Origin: Oscillospiraceae bacterium
Lineage (GTDB): Bacteria > Bacillota > Clostridia > Saccharofermentanales > Saccharofermentanaceae
DNA length: 64,000 nt
Assembly (NCBI GenBank): GCA_902788505.1
Contig: CADAKH010000005.1
Location: forward strand, 1 to 64,000
Direction: 5' to 3'
The notes beneath the pieces are model-generated. The model had not been told where the DNA came from, searched no databases, and saw nothing but the letters and a program-made list of their open reading frames with translations. Shown here in pieces: positions 8,150 through 16,721 of this stretch; position 1 is the first letter of the stretch, and each line of letters starts with the position of its first letter. A program made the translations under genes and the position numbers.

Positions 8150-9967
8150 TTATGCCTCCCTTGCCTTGAGCTCCTTTGCGATCTCGGTGAGCTTCTTATC
8201 CGTAAGTATATACTTACTCTTGAAGATAAGCAGAGCGATTGCTAAGACGATTATCGGTGCAAGCGTCATGACAAGTCTTAATCCGACGATGGAACCCGAA
8301 CTGATCGTGTCGACTATATGGTTTTTGCAGTTGCCGATCTTTTCGAGCATCGAAGAATATGTGACTACCGCTTCCGAGCTCTCCTTGATATTGAAGATCG
8401 AGAGACAGATCGAAGCAACGAGCGCCGCGATACCTGATGCGAGCTTAACAACGAATGTCTGCATCGAGAAGATGACCGACTCGTCTCTTCTGTTGTTCTT
8501 GAGGTGGCCGTAATCTACGGTGTTCGCAAGGAAGATCGTGACGACTACGTTGAGCATGCCGACTGCCGCCATTATGAAGAATCCCGGAACAAAGAAGGGA
8601 TATACGCTCTTAAGTCCGGCAAGCGCCATGACGAGCAGTATTACGTATCCTCCGATCGCAGCGAAAACGCAGATGTAGAAGATCTTCAATGTGTTGAAAG
8701 CTTTCCTCAAAAGCGGGAAGAAGAGCATCATGGCAATGATCTGAATACCGCCCGAGAACATGTTGAACAGAGTGTAGTTTCCGGTCCAGTTTGAACCTCC
8801 GAGATCGTACTTGAAGAAGTAGATCAGAAGGTTCGACGTAATGTATGTTGCAGAGTTGACGAGAACGATCGTGATAACTATTGTCATTGCCTGGTCGTTC
8901 TGCAAAAGTGCCTTGAACATCTGCCTGACAGAAGGTGTCTTCAAGTCGACGGTGGACTTCTCTTTTACGAAGATGCATGTGACCGTTATGAAGACTACGA
9001 AAAGCACGCCGATTATGATGGAGAAATACTTAAAGCCGACTCTTTCGACTTCAAGATTGGACTTCATTGTAATGTCGGCATTGCCTGAAGACATTGCAGC
9101 AAAATCCATGAACTCTTCTGAAGGCACTCCGATGACAAGAACAGGAGATGTCTCAATCACTTCTGTCTGCTCTTCGTCAGCATAGTCACCCATGACATAC
9201 TCGACTCCGTAATTTGAGATATCCCTGCCTGAGATCTTACCTGAGATCTCAGCATTTGAATCGTTCACATCGATAACGCCTTCGAAGATCTTCTCTGTTC
9301 CGGTAATACTGACATTAAGTGTGCAGCCGGGGAATTCAAATACTTCGCCGGTTGGATTGTTATCAGAATCTCTCTCCATGATGTATATGGTAGCGTCAGA
9401 AGAATTGAATTCTTTTGTAACCATCTTTGCCTCGCCTTTTGAGAATGCATTACCCAAAGCAGCAACGCACATAACAGTAAGAATTGACACGAGCGCGGAA
9501 CCTACACCTGCTGCAGATCTTGCAAGAGTCGTAAGTCCTTCACGCTCCTTGCCGCCTTCGGTGAATGCGGGGATCATGGACCAGTAAGGAATATCCATCA
9601 TGGTGTATGTAACACCCCAGAGAATGTATATGACTGCCGCGTATGCAACAAGTCCGCCGCCGTCCAGTGAAGGCGGTGCCGAGAACATTACGATAAGTAT
9701 GACCGCATTGGTGACCGTACCTATCATGAGCCAGGGACGGAACTTGCCCCACTTGGTCTTTGTTTTCGCTACGATAACACCCATGATAGGGTCATTGAAT
9801 GCATCGAAAACACGGGCGATCATCAGTATGATTCCCATTGCGATCGCGGATACACCGAGAATATCCTGATAGTAGTAAAGGACATAGCTCGCAGAGAGCA
9901 TATAGACCATATCTTTTCCTACGGCACCCAGACCGTAAGCGATCTTCTCTTTTGAAGTCAGTCTCAT
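8150..9967 (-). CDS. GPH-family (MelB-like) sugar:cation symporter with large insert
   Basis: The N-terminus (KIAYGLGAVGKDMVYMLSAS, then DAFNDPIMGVIVAKTKTKWG and GKFRPW) is that of glycoside-pentoside-hexuronide cation symporters of the MFS fold. At 605 aa it is about 130 residues longer than MelB. Residues about 175-311, between TM5 (151-172) and TM6 (313-334), are polar and rich in Asp, Glu and Ser. With a cytoplasmic N-terminus they would face outside. The start overlaps the stop of the upstream gene by four bases (ATGA), and alpha-galactosidase follows one base after the stop. Import of an alpha-galactoside is the likely role. Confidence 0.9.
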   Translation of the reverse strand: MRLTSKEKIAYGLGAVGKDMVYMLSASYVLYYYQDILGVSAIAMGIILMIARVFDAFNDPIMGVIVAKTKTKWGKFRPWLMIGTVTNAVILIVMFSAPPSLDGGGLVAYAAVIYILWGVTYTMMDIPYWSMIPAFTEGGKEREGLTTLARSAAGVGSALVSILTVMCVAALGNAFSKGEAKMVTKEFNSSDATIYIMERDSDNNPTGEVFEFPGCTLNVSITGTEKIFEGVIDVNDSNAEISGKISGRDISNYGVEYVMGDYADEEQTEVIETSPVLVIGVPSEEFMDFAAMSSGNADITMKSNLEVERVGFKYFSIIIGVLFVVFITVTCIFVKEKSTVDLKTPSVRQMFKALLQNDQAMTIVITIVLVNSATYITSNLLIYFFKYDLGGSNWTGNYTLFNMFSGGIQIIAMMLFFPLLRKAFNTLKIFYICVFAAIGGYVILLVMALAGLKSVYPFFVPGFFIMAAVGMLNVVVTIFLANTVDYGHLKNNRRDESVIFSMQTFVVKLASGIAALVASICLSIFNIKESSEAVVTYSSMLEKIGNCKNHIVDTISSGSIVGLRLVMTLAPIIVLAIALLIFKSKYILTDKKLTEIAKELKAREA

Positions 9968-11445
9968 CTGTTGTATCCTCCCTTCTTAAGCTCCATTGCG
10001 ATCTTCACCGCATTGTATGCACCGTCGTAAATTCCTATCTTCTTATTAAGGTTTATTGCATCACACATATCCTTCAGTGTGACACCGTCCTCCATAAAGA
10101 GTCTTAACATCTGCAATGTGTGCGGGATGTCTCTGCACTCATATGTGCCGTCACCGATCTCCGCCGAGTGGACCGCACTCCACTGCTCATGGCCGCCTAT
10201 TCTCCTGATGAAGAGTTTCGGTACAGGATAGAACGCAAGCTCAGAAGGTTTTGTAACAAGAACATCGCAGGATCTCATAAGCAGATTTGTCGCATATACC
10301 GCTTCGAAAATGTTTTCGTGGCAGAACAGGTGTATTCCGTCCACGTCCCCTTCCAATGCATCTTCACAGAATCTCTTAGTCTCGTCCCAATCGTTAAAAT
10401 GTGTGGTCGTAACAGAGCCAATTCCGGGAGCAAGCCTGTTCAGATCCTCCCACACATTCATGTAATCGCCGATATTGATATAGAGTGCTGCTTTTCCTTT
10501 TTTGATATCAGGCATGAGCTCATTTACTATCGCTGCAAAGATCTCTTTCTGAGCACCCGCGCCGCCGATGGTAAGAAGAAATCTCATAGGCTTTCCTGAA
10601 GCTTTGCGCTCAAGTCTTCTCTGATTGTCGATCTCGATATTTCTTACGAGTTCATCATCGATATAGTGACCTGTGTAACGGATGGAATCTTCAGGCATGG
10701 GCTTTAAAATGTTCTTGCCTGCCATGCCGTTCATGGTCCTGTATCCGAGATATGCATGATGGGTCTGGATAAGATGGACTGCACCTTCAGCATAGTGAAG
10801 AGCCATCGGCCAGTCGTCAGGAACTGCATTTACGACATACTTCATCCCGGCATGGATCGCAGCTTGTGCCGGCCAAACATGAGTTCCGACAACGGGAATA
10901 TCCTTGGGCACATTCTTATAGACAGCTGCCATGAGCTCTGCGTTTTTCTGGTCGGGAGCATTATATGAGAGCTGCTTAAATCCCGTGTAATTAATCGGTT
11001 CCCAGACAAATTTATTGAAGAGCCTGCTCTTCTGTGAGATCCTTGAACCCTTGGAATAAAGGTCATTCTGAGCCGAAATAACTTTCGTGCATGTTGTCTC
11101 GGGATATGAATTCAGGTCCATCCAGTACGGCACATATCCCATGGAATTAGCCGCACTTGCTATTGCCATTGAGATCCTGTAGTGACCGAATCCCATTCTG
11201 ATATTTCCGACGATAATACCGTTATCGATATCAAAGCCAAGACAGGTTCCGGGCTTGTTCTTACCGATCTCGATATTCTTTACGCCTAACAGATCACCGA
11301 TATATTCGTTCTCGAAGACTTCTGCAGAATAATCGGCATTGGTGTCATCACCAAATCTCCTTATATACTTCTGCTTACTCTTAACAGCTTTTTTAACTGT
11401 GGAAGGTTTCTGTATGTTTCCATATACGGACTCTGATCTTGTCAT
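9964..11445 (-). CDS. GT-B-fold-like protein of unknown function in the galactoside operon
   Basis: This 493-aa cytosolic protein has the outline of a two-domain GT-B enzyme. Near residue 80 is GNIRMGFGHYRISMAIASAA, which recalls the glycine-rich first loop of MurG/MGDG-synthase-type glycosyltransferases. After a linker (about 270-300) a second Rossmann-like half begins FLLTIGGAGAQKE, and VTKPSELAFYPVP near the C-terminus resembles a nucleotide-sugar-binding segment. The first 50 residues are basic and probably disordered. It lies between tetR and the symporter with overlapping or abutting ends, so it is co-regulated. A glycosyltransferase or phosphorylase-like sugar enzyme is inferred; I cannot name the reaction. 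Confidence 0.55.
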   Translation of the reverse strand: MTRSESVYGNIQKPSTVKKAVKSKQKYIRRFGDDTNADYSAEVFENEYIGDLLGVKNIEIGKNKPGTCLGFDIDNGIIVGNIRMGFGHYRISMAIASAANSMGYVPYWMDLNSYPETTCTKVISAQNDLYSKGSRISQKSRLFNKFVWEPINYTGFKQLSYNAPDQKNAELMAAVYKNVPKDIPVVGTHVWPAQAAIHAGMKYVVNAVPDDWPMALHYAEGAVHLIQTHHAYLGYRTMNGMAGKNILKPMPEDSIRYTGHYIDDELVRNIEIDNQRRLERKASGKPMRFLLTIGGAGAQKEIFAAIVNELMPDIKKGKAALYINIGDYMNVWEDLNRLAPGIGSVTTTHFNDWDETKRFCEDALEGDVDGIHLFCHENIFEAVYATNLLMRSCDVLVTKPSELAFYPVPKLFIRRIGGHEQWSAVHSAEIGDGTYECRDIPHTLQMLRLFMEDGVTLKDMCDAINLNKKIGIYDGAYNAVKIAMELKKGGYNR

Positions 11446-11456
11446 ACGCGCCTCCT

Positions 11457-12020
11457 TTACGCCTTGATACCTTCAAGCAGGATCTCCACGATCTGATTCA
11501 ATGCGTCAACATATTTGATCTTTGACTTCTTTAACGCATCGCCTTCAAAGAAACTTGCAATAGATGCATCCATCATGATCTTAAAGATCGTAAGATCGGC
11601 ATCTTTCCTGTATATTCCTTCTTCCTTGCCTTTCTCGAGAAGTTCTATCGTCGGTTCCCAGCCCGACTCAAGACGTCTGTTCATCTTCTTGTATATCTTC
11701 GGATACTTATCTTTAAGATCTCCCAGTTTGGAAAAGTCGATCGTAGAGAAACTCTCCGGGAATGCTGACAGAAGTTTTCTGGTCCTCTCTTCCAGAGTCA
11801 GTCCTTCTTCATCAAGAATCTCCTGTTCTCTTTTCTTAATTCCGTCGAAGACATAATCGACAATCTGACTGAAGATCTCCTCTTTGCTCTCGAAGCACTT
11901 ATAGATGGTCTTCTTGGAAATTCCCATCTGTTCGGCCACATCATCCATCGTGAGCTTTAAGCCTTTTCTGTTAAATACTTTGATGGTGCTTAAGATGATC
12001 TTCGTTCTCAGATTGTCCAT
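11457..12020 (-). CDS. TetR/AcrR-family regulator of the galactoside operon
   Basis: The 187-aa protein starts with a TetR DNA-binding domain: helix-turn-helix at about residues 24-45 (LTMDDVAEQMGISKKTIYKCF) followed by ESKEEIFSQIVDY. The C-terminal two thirds are a helical ligand-binding and dimerisation domain without recognisable specificity. It is the first gene of the minus-strand operon, and one of two large palindromes sits 18 bases ahead of its start codon. Autoregulation and control of the divergent galKT genes are therefore likely. The ligand may be a galactoside or a product of the GT-B-like enzyme, which is inference. Confidence 0.9.
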   Translation of the reverse strand: MDNLRTKIILSTIKVFNRKGLKLTMDDVAEQMGISKKTIYKCFESKEEIFSQIVDYVFDGIKKREQEILDEEGLTLEERTRKLLSAFPESFSTIDFSKLGDLKDKYPKIYKKMNRRLESGWEPTIELLEKGKEEGIYRKDADLTIFKIMMDASIASFFEGDALKKSKIKYVDALNQIVEILLEGIKA

Positions 12021-12037
12021 TATGATTTGCCTCCGAA

Positions 12038-12065
12038 GGAAACCAGATTTGCAAAACTAGTTTCC
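12038..12065. promoter_or_regulatory. 28-bp palindromic operator, site 1
   Basis: The left half GGAAACCAGATTTG pairs with the right half CAAAACTAGTTTCC, 12 of 14 positions complementary. It covers the leader of tetR next to its ribosome binding site and is the expected TetR target. Confidence 0.7.
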
Positions 12066-12100
12066 TTTCGTTTATATTATCACCTGCCAAAATAATAGGT
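12066..12100 (-). promoter_or_regulatory. Probable promoter of the tetR operon between the operators
   Basis: On the minus strand GATAAT (with overlapping TAATAT) is a -10 candidate between the two palindromes. A weak -35 (TTTCCA, 18 bases upstream) would lie on the edge of site 2. Occupation of both sites would cover the promoter. Confidence 0.4.
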
Positions 12101-12128
12101 GGAAACTGAATTGCCAAAATTAGTTTCC
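12101..12128. promoter_or_regulatory. 28-bp palindromic operator, site 2
   Basis: The halves are GGAAACTGAATTGC and CAAAATTAGTTTCC. The outer GGAAAC/GTTTCC arms are identical to site 1, with 10 of 14 positions symmetric. It lies between the tetR promoter and the galK leader. The centre is 63 bases from that of site 1. Confidence 0.65.
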
Positions 12129-12217
12129 TTGCTTTGTGCATAATGTCCGTATCTCTTTTGCCTTTTGTGAATGTATCATTATTGTGAAAACAACTATTCC
12201 CGGGAGGACAAAAGTCT

Positions 12218-13471
12218 ATGACACCTGACCTGTCACTCATAGATTTTAATGACATATATCTCGATCCGGTCCACGCCGCAAAGCAGCCTGCCAGATATAA
12301 AAATGCAATCGGGTTATTCTCGGAATATTTCTGTCAGACAGAAGATATCGGGATCTACTCCGCACCCGGAAGAACCGAGATCTGCGGCAACCACACAGAC
12401 CACCAGCACGGCGAAGTCCTTGCAGCATCGATCAACCGCGATGCAATAGCTGTCGTAAAAAAGACTGAGAGCGGGCTCATCAGAGTCATCTCCGGTGACA
12501 GTCCTTTATATGAGATCGATATTAATGATCTCTCCCCTTCCGGCACTGAGAAAGGAACGACTGCTGCACTCATCAAAGGCATGGTCAGTACTCTTAAGGA
12601 TAACGGATATAACGCCGGAGGCTTTGATGCCTATATCACAAGCGATGTTCTTATCGGAGCGGGGCTCTCTTCTTCTGCGGCTTTCGAGACACTGATCGGA
12701 ACAATTATTTCCGGACTTTATAATGATATGTCTATAGATCCCGTTACGATCGCCAAAGCAGGTCAGACCGCCGAGAATGTCTTCTTCGGCAAACCCTGCG
12801 GACTCATGGATCAGATGGCATGCTCCGTCGGAAATCTGGTTCATATTGATTTTAAAGATCCTACTGATCCCGTTACGGAGAAGGTCGATTTTGATTTTTC
12901 TTCGACAGGGTACAGCTTATGCATTACCGACACCAAAGGTTCACACAGTGATCTCACACATGAATACGCAGCGGTTCCTTCCGAGATGAAAGAGATTGCC
13001 GGTCTTTTGGGACACGAAGTCTTAAGGCCCGTGACTCTTGATGAGATCCTGGATAACATCTCAGAGCTTCGTGCAAAAGCAGGCGACAGAGCAGTGCTCC
13101 GCGCAATACATTTTGTTGAAGAGACAAGACGCGCATCAGACGGAGCATCAGCACTTAAAGAGAAAGATTTTTCAAAGTTCCTTAAAGTGATCAGGGCATC
13201 CGGCAATTCCTCATTCAAGTATCTTCAGAATATCTATTCTTCATCTGAACCGAAGACTCAGAATGTATCGATAGCGCTTGCCGTATCCGATTCAATACTC
13301 GGAGAAGATGAATGTTCAAGAGTTCACGGTGGAGGATTTGCCGGCACCATCCAGGCATTTGTCAGGAACGAAAACACGGACAGATACAGAGAAACAATGG
13401 ACAAGATCTTCGGTGAAGGTTCATGCCAGATCCTGAAGATAAGAAAATACGGCGGCATCAAGGTGCTCTGA
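12218..13471 (+). CDS. galK: Galactokinase
   Basis: The protein (417 aa) phosphorylates galactose at C1 with ATP, the first Leloir step. It carries the galactokinase signature in the form PGRTEICGNHTDHQHG (about residues 50-65). It also has the GHMP-kinase phosphate loop GAGLSSSAAFE near residue 150 and the C-terminal GHMP motif RVHGGGFAGTIQAF. The start ATG is preceded by GGGAGG with ten bases between. It is divergent from the tetR-aga operon with shared regulatory DNA and is followed 23 bases later by galT. It probably processes galactose released by the GH36 enzyme. Confidence 0.96.
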   Translation: MTPDLSLIDFNDIYLDPVHAAKQPARYKNAIGLFSEYFCQTEDIGIYSAPGRTEICGNHTDHQHGEVLAASINRDAIAVVKKTESGLIRVISGDSPLYEIDINDLSPSGTEKGTTAALIKGMVSTLKDNGYNAGGFDAYITSDVLIGAGLSSSAAFETLIGTIISGLYNDMSIDPVTIAKAGQTAENVFFGKPCGLMDQMACSVGNLVHIDFKDPTDPVTEKVDFDFSSTGYSLCITDTKGSHSDLTHEYAAVPSEMKEIAGLLGHEVLRPVTLDEILDNISELRAKAGDRAVLRAIHFVEETRRASDGASALKEKDFSKFLKVIRASGNSSFKYLQNIYSSSEPKTQNVSIALAVSDSILGEDECSRVHGGGFAGTIQAFVRNENTDRYRETMDKIFGEGSCQILKIRKYGGIKVL

Positions 13472-13494
13472 AGCAAGAGAGATATAGGTGGAAT

Positions 13495-14952
13495 ATGAAA
13501 GACTATAATTACCTGATAACCGAACTTCTAAACTACGGAATTGCAGCAGGTCTTGTCAGTGAAGCCGACAGGATCTATACGGTAAACCGTCTCATCGAAG
13601 CTTTGGGCCTTGCTGAATATATTGAACCCGAAGAAGAGATAAAGCCCCGTGATCTTCACCTGATACTCGAAGATCTTATAAGTCTTCAGGGTGACCTTAC
13701 AAATGTCCAGAAAGATCTTTTCGACACAAGGCTAATGGGACTTCTCACTCCCCCGCCTTCTGTGGTGATAAACAAGTTTGAAGAATTGAGGAAGTCTTCG
13801 CCAAAGGAAGCTACAGACTGGTACTACGACTTTTCGAAAAAGACAAATTACATCAGGACTGACAGGATAGCAAAGGATATGAAATGGATATCCAAAACCA
13901 ACTATGGCGAGATGGATATCACCATAAATCTGAGCAAGCCCGAAAAAGACCCGAGAGATATCGCAGCAGCCGGAAAAGCCAAATCAACATCCTACCCGAA
14001 GTGCCTTCTCTGTGCCGAGAACGAGGGCTACAGCGGTACACAGACACACCCTGCAAGACAGAATCACAGGATAATCCCGATCAGGCTTGCCGGCGAAGAT
14101 TACTTCCTTCAGTATTCGCCTTATGTTTACTATAACGAGCACTGCATAATCTTTAACAAAGAGCACATTCCCATGGTTATCAACCACAGCACTTTTGTTA
14201 AGCTCTTATCTTTCGTTGAACAATTCCCGCACTATACCATCGGATCCAATGCCGACCTTCCTATAGTCGGCGGATCGATCCTGTCCCACGATCACTTTCA
14301 GGGCGGATCTTACCGGTTCCCGATGGCATGTGTTAAATGTGATGAGACATTTGTAATACCCGGGTACGAAGATATCGAAACCGGCTTTGTAAAATGGCCT
14401 ATGTCCGTTATCAGGCTTACCGGTAAAGATCCCGTAAGACTGGCTGAACTTGCTGACAGGATCCTTAACACCTGGAGGAATTACACGGATGAGGAAGCCT
14501 TCATTTTCGCCGAGACAGACGGTGTGCCGCATAACACGATCACGCCTGTCGCAAGAATGAATACTCTTGGTTCCTTTGAACTCGACCTTGTGCTCCGCAA
14601 CAATATCACCACAGATGAGTTCCCTCTCGGTGTTTACCATCCCCATCCGGAATACCATCATCTCAAAAAGGAGAACATCGGCCTTATCGAAGTCATGGGC
14701 CTCGCGATCCTTCCCGCAAGACTCAAAAAAGAACTGGCAGATCTTGCAAATGACATAGATTCGGGAAAAGATTTCTCCTCTTCACCTCATGCTGCCTGGG
14801 CAAACGATAAGATCATTCCCAGGCTTGGAGATCTGCCTGTCATGAAACTCATTGAAGAAGAAGTGGGAATTGCTTTTTCCGAGATACTTGCATGCGCCGG
14901 CGTATATAAAGACAGGGAAGCATTCAGAAGATTTATAAACAGTTTGAGCTAA
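13495..14952 (+). CDS. galT: UDP-glucose:hexose-1-phosphate uridylyltransferase, type 2
   Basis: This 485-aa protein belongs to the GalT class of Bacillota, which swaps UMP between UDP-glucose and galactose-1-phosphate. It begins MKDYNYLITELLNYGI. Typical family segments are VDRAL-like RLIEALGL near the N-terminus, KCLLCAENEGYSGTQTHPAR and the catalytic region IVGGSILSHDHFQGGSYRFP with the His-Asp-His of type 2 enzymes. An open frame extends upstream into galK, but AGGTGG sits correctly before the ATG at 13495. No galE or galM is seen nearby, so these must be encoded elsewhere if the pathway is complete. Confidence 0.95.
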   Translation: MKDYNYLITELLNYGIAAGLVSEADRIYTVNRLIEALGLAEYIEPEEEIKPRDLHLILEDLISLQGDLTNVQKDLFDTRLMGLLTPPPSVVINKFEELRKSSPKEATDWYYDFSKKTNYIRTDRIAKDMKWISKTNYGEMDITINLSKPEKDPRDIAAAGKAKSTSYPKCLLCAENEGYSGTQTHPARQNHRIIPIRLAGEDYFLQYSPYVYYNEHCIIFNKEHIPMVINHSTFVKLLSFVEQFPHYTIGSNADLPIVGGSILSHDHFQGGSYRFPMACVKCDETFVIPGYEDIETGFVKWPMSVIRLTGKDPVRLAELADRILNTWRNYTDEEAFIFAETDGVPHNTITPVARMNTLGSFELDLVLRNNITTDEFPLGVYHPHPEYHHLKKENIGLIEVMGLAILPARLKKELADLANDIDSGKDFSSSPHAAWANDKIIPRLGDLPVMKLIEEEVGIAFSEILACAGVYKDREAFRRFINSLS

Positions 14953-14972
14953 AAAAAGAGTAAAATACCCTT

Positions 14973-15419
14973 ATGGTACGTGAAGCAAACATTAACGATC
15001 TCGATCAGCTTTTGGAACTGTATCTTTTTCTCCATGAAGACAGCATACCGGATAAGGATGATCATCTCAGATCGACATGGGAACAGATAATCAGTGACCC
15101 GAATCACCATCTTATCGTCAAGGAGACAGATGGCAGGATCGTATCTTCCTGCGTTTGTGTGATAATCCCTAACCTGACACGTAATATCAGGCCATATGCC
15201 TTTGTCGAAAACGTGGTAACACACGCTGACTACAGGTGCAAAGGCTACGCACGTGAATGCCTGGATTATGCGAAAAAGATCGCACAATCAGAGAATTGTT
15301 ATAAGATGATGCTCTTAACCGGCTCCCAAAAGCCCGAAACGCTGCGTTTCTATGAGAAAGCCGGTTATAACAGCACAGACAAGACAGCTTTTATTCAGTG
15401 GCTCGGGATGGAGAAATAA
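14973..15419 (+). CDS. GNAT-family N-acetyltransferase
   Basis: A 148-aa acetyl-CoA-dependent acetyltransferase. The N-terminus MVREANINDLDQLLELYLFL, the beta4 strand IRPYAFVENVVTHADYRCKG and the acetyl-CoA loop YRCKGYARECL are typical, ending with LRFYEKAGY. The ribosome binding site is weak. It abuts a second GNAT gene downstream. The acceptor is unknown. Confidence 0.88.
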   Translation: MVREANINDLDQLLELYLFLHEDSIPDKDDHLRSTWEQIISDPNHHLIVKETDGRIVSSCVCVIIPNLTRNIRPYAFVENVVTHADYRCKGYARECLDYAKKIAQSENCYKMMLLTGSQKPETLRFYEKAGYNSTDKTAFIQWLGMEK

Positions 15420-15421
15420 TT

Positions 15422-15877
15422 GTGATCGAATATAAAACAGCAACCGCTTCAGATATAGACCTTCTCATGAGTTCAAGACTCGAGATGCTCAAAGTGGTTA
15501 ATAGCCTTGATGAAGACTATCAGTATTCCGACGAGATAATCCGTGAGAGCCGTGACTATTTTCTGAACGGCGATCAAGTAACGGTCCTTGCAATGGACGG
15601 AGACAAAGTCATCGGCTGTGCTTCAATGAGTTTTATGCGCATTATGCCGACCTTTTCCCATCCGACAGGTAAAAGAGCCCATCTCATGAACGTCTATACT
15701 TCCAAAGAATACCGCCGTCAGGGCATCGCAGAGAAAATGGTAAAGATGCTGATAGACATCACATGGCAAAGAGGCGCTACCGAGATCAGTCTTGATGCCA
15801 CAGAGGCCGGACGTCCCCTATATGAGAAACTCGGCTTCAAAGATTCTACGGAGTGCATGGTCCTGACCAGAGACTGA
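15422..15877 (+). CDS. GNAT-family N-acetyltransferase
   Basis: A second GNAT protein (151 aa) with the acetyl-CoA-binding loop YTSKEYRRQGIAEKMVKMLI and the C-terminal LDATEAGRPLYEKLGF. The frame is open from an upstream GTG inside the previous gene. The GTG at 15422 is preferred because a GGAG lies eight bases upstream of it and the preceding gene stops three bases earlier. The pair is probably translationally coupled. The substrate is unknown, and the two proteins are only distantly related. Confidence 0.87.
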   Translation: MIEYKTATASDIDLLMSSRLEMLKVVNSLDEDYQYSDEIIRESRDYFLNGDQVTVLAMDGDKVIGCASMSFMRIMPTFSHPTGKRAHLMNVYTSKEYRRQGIAEKMVKMLIDITWQRGATEISLDATEAGRPLYEKLGFKDSTECMVLTRD

Positions 15878-15986
15878 CAGATCCGTCTCCCAAAGTAAAA
15901 CAACCCCAATTATTATAGGTCCGCTGCAAAAAGCCGGCGGCTTAAAAAGTGCACAAATATATATCCCGATATTGTTCGATTTTGAA

Positions 15987-16013
15987 TTAGCACTCTCACC
16001 TTGACAGTGCTAA
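15987..16013 (+). promoter_or_regulatory. CIRCE element (HrcA operator)
   Basis: TTAGCACTC, nine bases, then CAGTGCTAA. This matches the CIRCE consensus TTAGCACTC-N9-GAGTGCTAA at all but one base. It overlaps the -35 of the hsp20 promoter, so HrcA binding would block transcription until heat or folding stress. Confidence 0.92.
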
Positions 16014-16028
16014 TTGCGGGACTATAAT
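16001..16028 (+). promoter_or_regulatory. Consensus sigma-A promoter of hsp20
   Basis: A perfect TTGACA (16001-16006) and a perfect TATAAT (16023-16028) are separated by 16 bases. The -35 is embedded in the CIRCE element. Confidence 0.9.
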
Positions 16029-16112
16029 TGTGGTGGAACAAAGGAACGAGGATCAATAGATCAGACCTCCGCTCTAATGCTCGGATAACAACGATCAAAG
16101 GAGATGATTATT

Positions 16113-16562
16113 ATGTTGATGTCCGGTTTATTTGGAGAAGATTTGTTCGACGAGTTTTGTGGTTTTCCTACGAGCAGAGAGCTTGCCAATATCGACAAGC
16201 ACCTTTATGGCAAAAATGCCCGTAATCTGATGTGTACCGACGTTCACGAGACAGACACCGATTATGAGATGGATGTGGATCTTCCGGGATTCAAGAAAGA
16301 CCAGATCAACGTAAAACTCGAAGACGGTTACATGACCATCAGCGCAAGCAAGGATCATGATACAGAGAAGAAAGACAGTCACGGCAAGATCATCCGTCAG
16401 GAACGATATGCGGGCTCAATGCAGCGTAGCTTTTATGTCGGAGACGCAGTAAAGGTCGAAGATGTTAAGGCCAAGTTCGAAGACGGTGTCTTAAGGCTCT
16501 GCATACCGAAAAAGGAGTTAAAGGAACTCCCGGGTAATAACACAATAGCCATTGAAGGCTGA
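16113..16562 (+). CDS. Small heat shock protein Hsp20/alpha-crystallin
   Basis: A 149-aa ATP-independent holdase chaperone. The alpha-crystallin domain spans about residues 40-140, with VHETDTDYEMDVDLPGFKKD at its start and FEDGVLRLCIPKKE near the end (the A-x-x-x-n-G-v-L signature in a variant form). Of the possible ATGs, the one at 16113 is best placed because GGAG ends nine bases before it. The gene stands alone between a CIRCE-controlled promoter and a strong terminator. Confidence 0.94.
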   Translation: MLMSGLFGEDLFDEFCGFPTSRELANIDKHLYGKNARNLMCTDVHETDTDYEMDVDLPGFKKDQINVKLEDGYMTISASKDHDTEKKDSHGKIIRQERYAGSMQRSFYVGDAVKVEDVKAKFEDGVLRLCIPKKELKELPGNNTIAIEG

Positions 16563-16595
16563 TGAAGCATAAGGAACAATTACATAAAAAGAGAG

Positions 16596-16624
16596 GTCCG
16601 GGCGGGTGCCCGGACTTTTCTTTT
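16596..16624 (+). terminator. Intrinsic terminator of hsp20
   Basis: Perfect stem GTCCGGGC with GCCCGGAC around the loop GGT, followed by TTTTCTTTT. Confidence 0.9.
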
Positions 16625-16721
16625 GCCTGACAGATTTGTTTTCAATTTGTTCATCATATTCCGCGTAAATCACACCACATATTTTAAGTAGCAGGAATTT
16701 TCATTCACGGAGGTGATATAT

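Noticed and set aside
15930..15960. Hairpin AAGCC-GGC-GGCTT after the second GNAT gene as a terminator
   Set aside because: The stem is only five pairs and its T-run faces the minus strand, where no gene is present.
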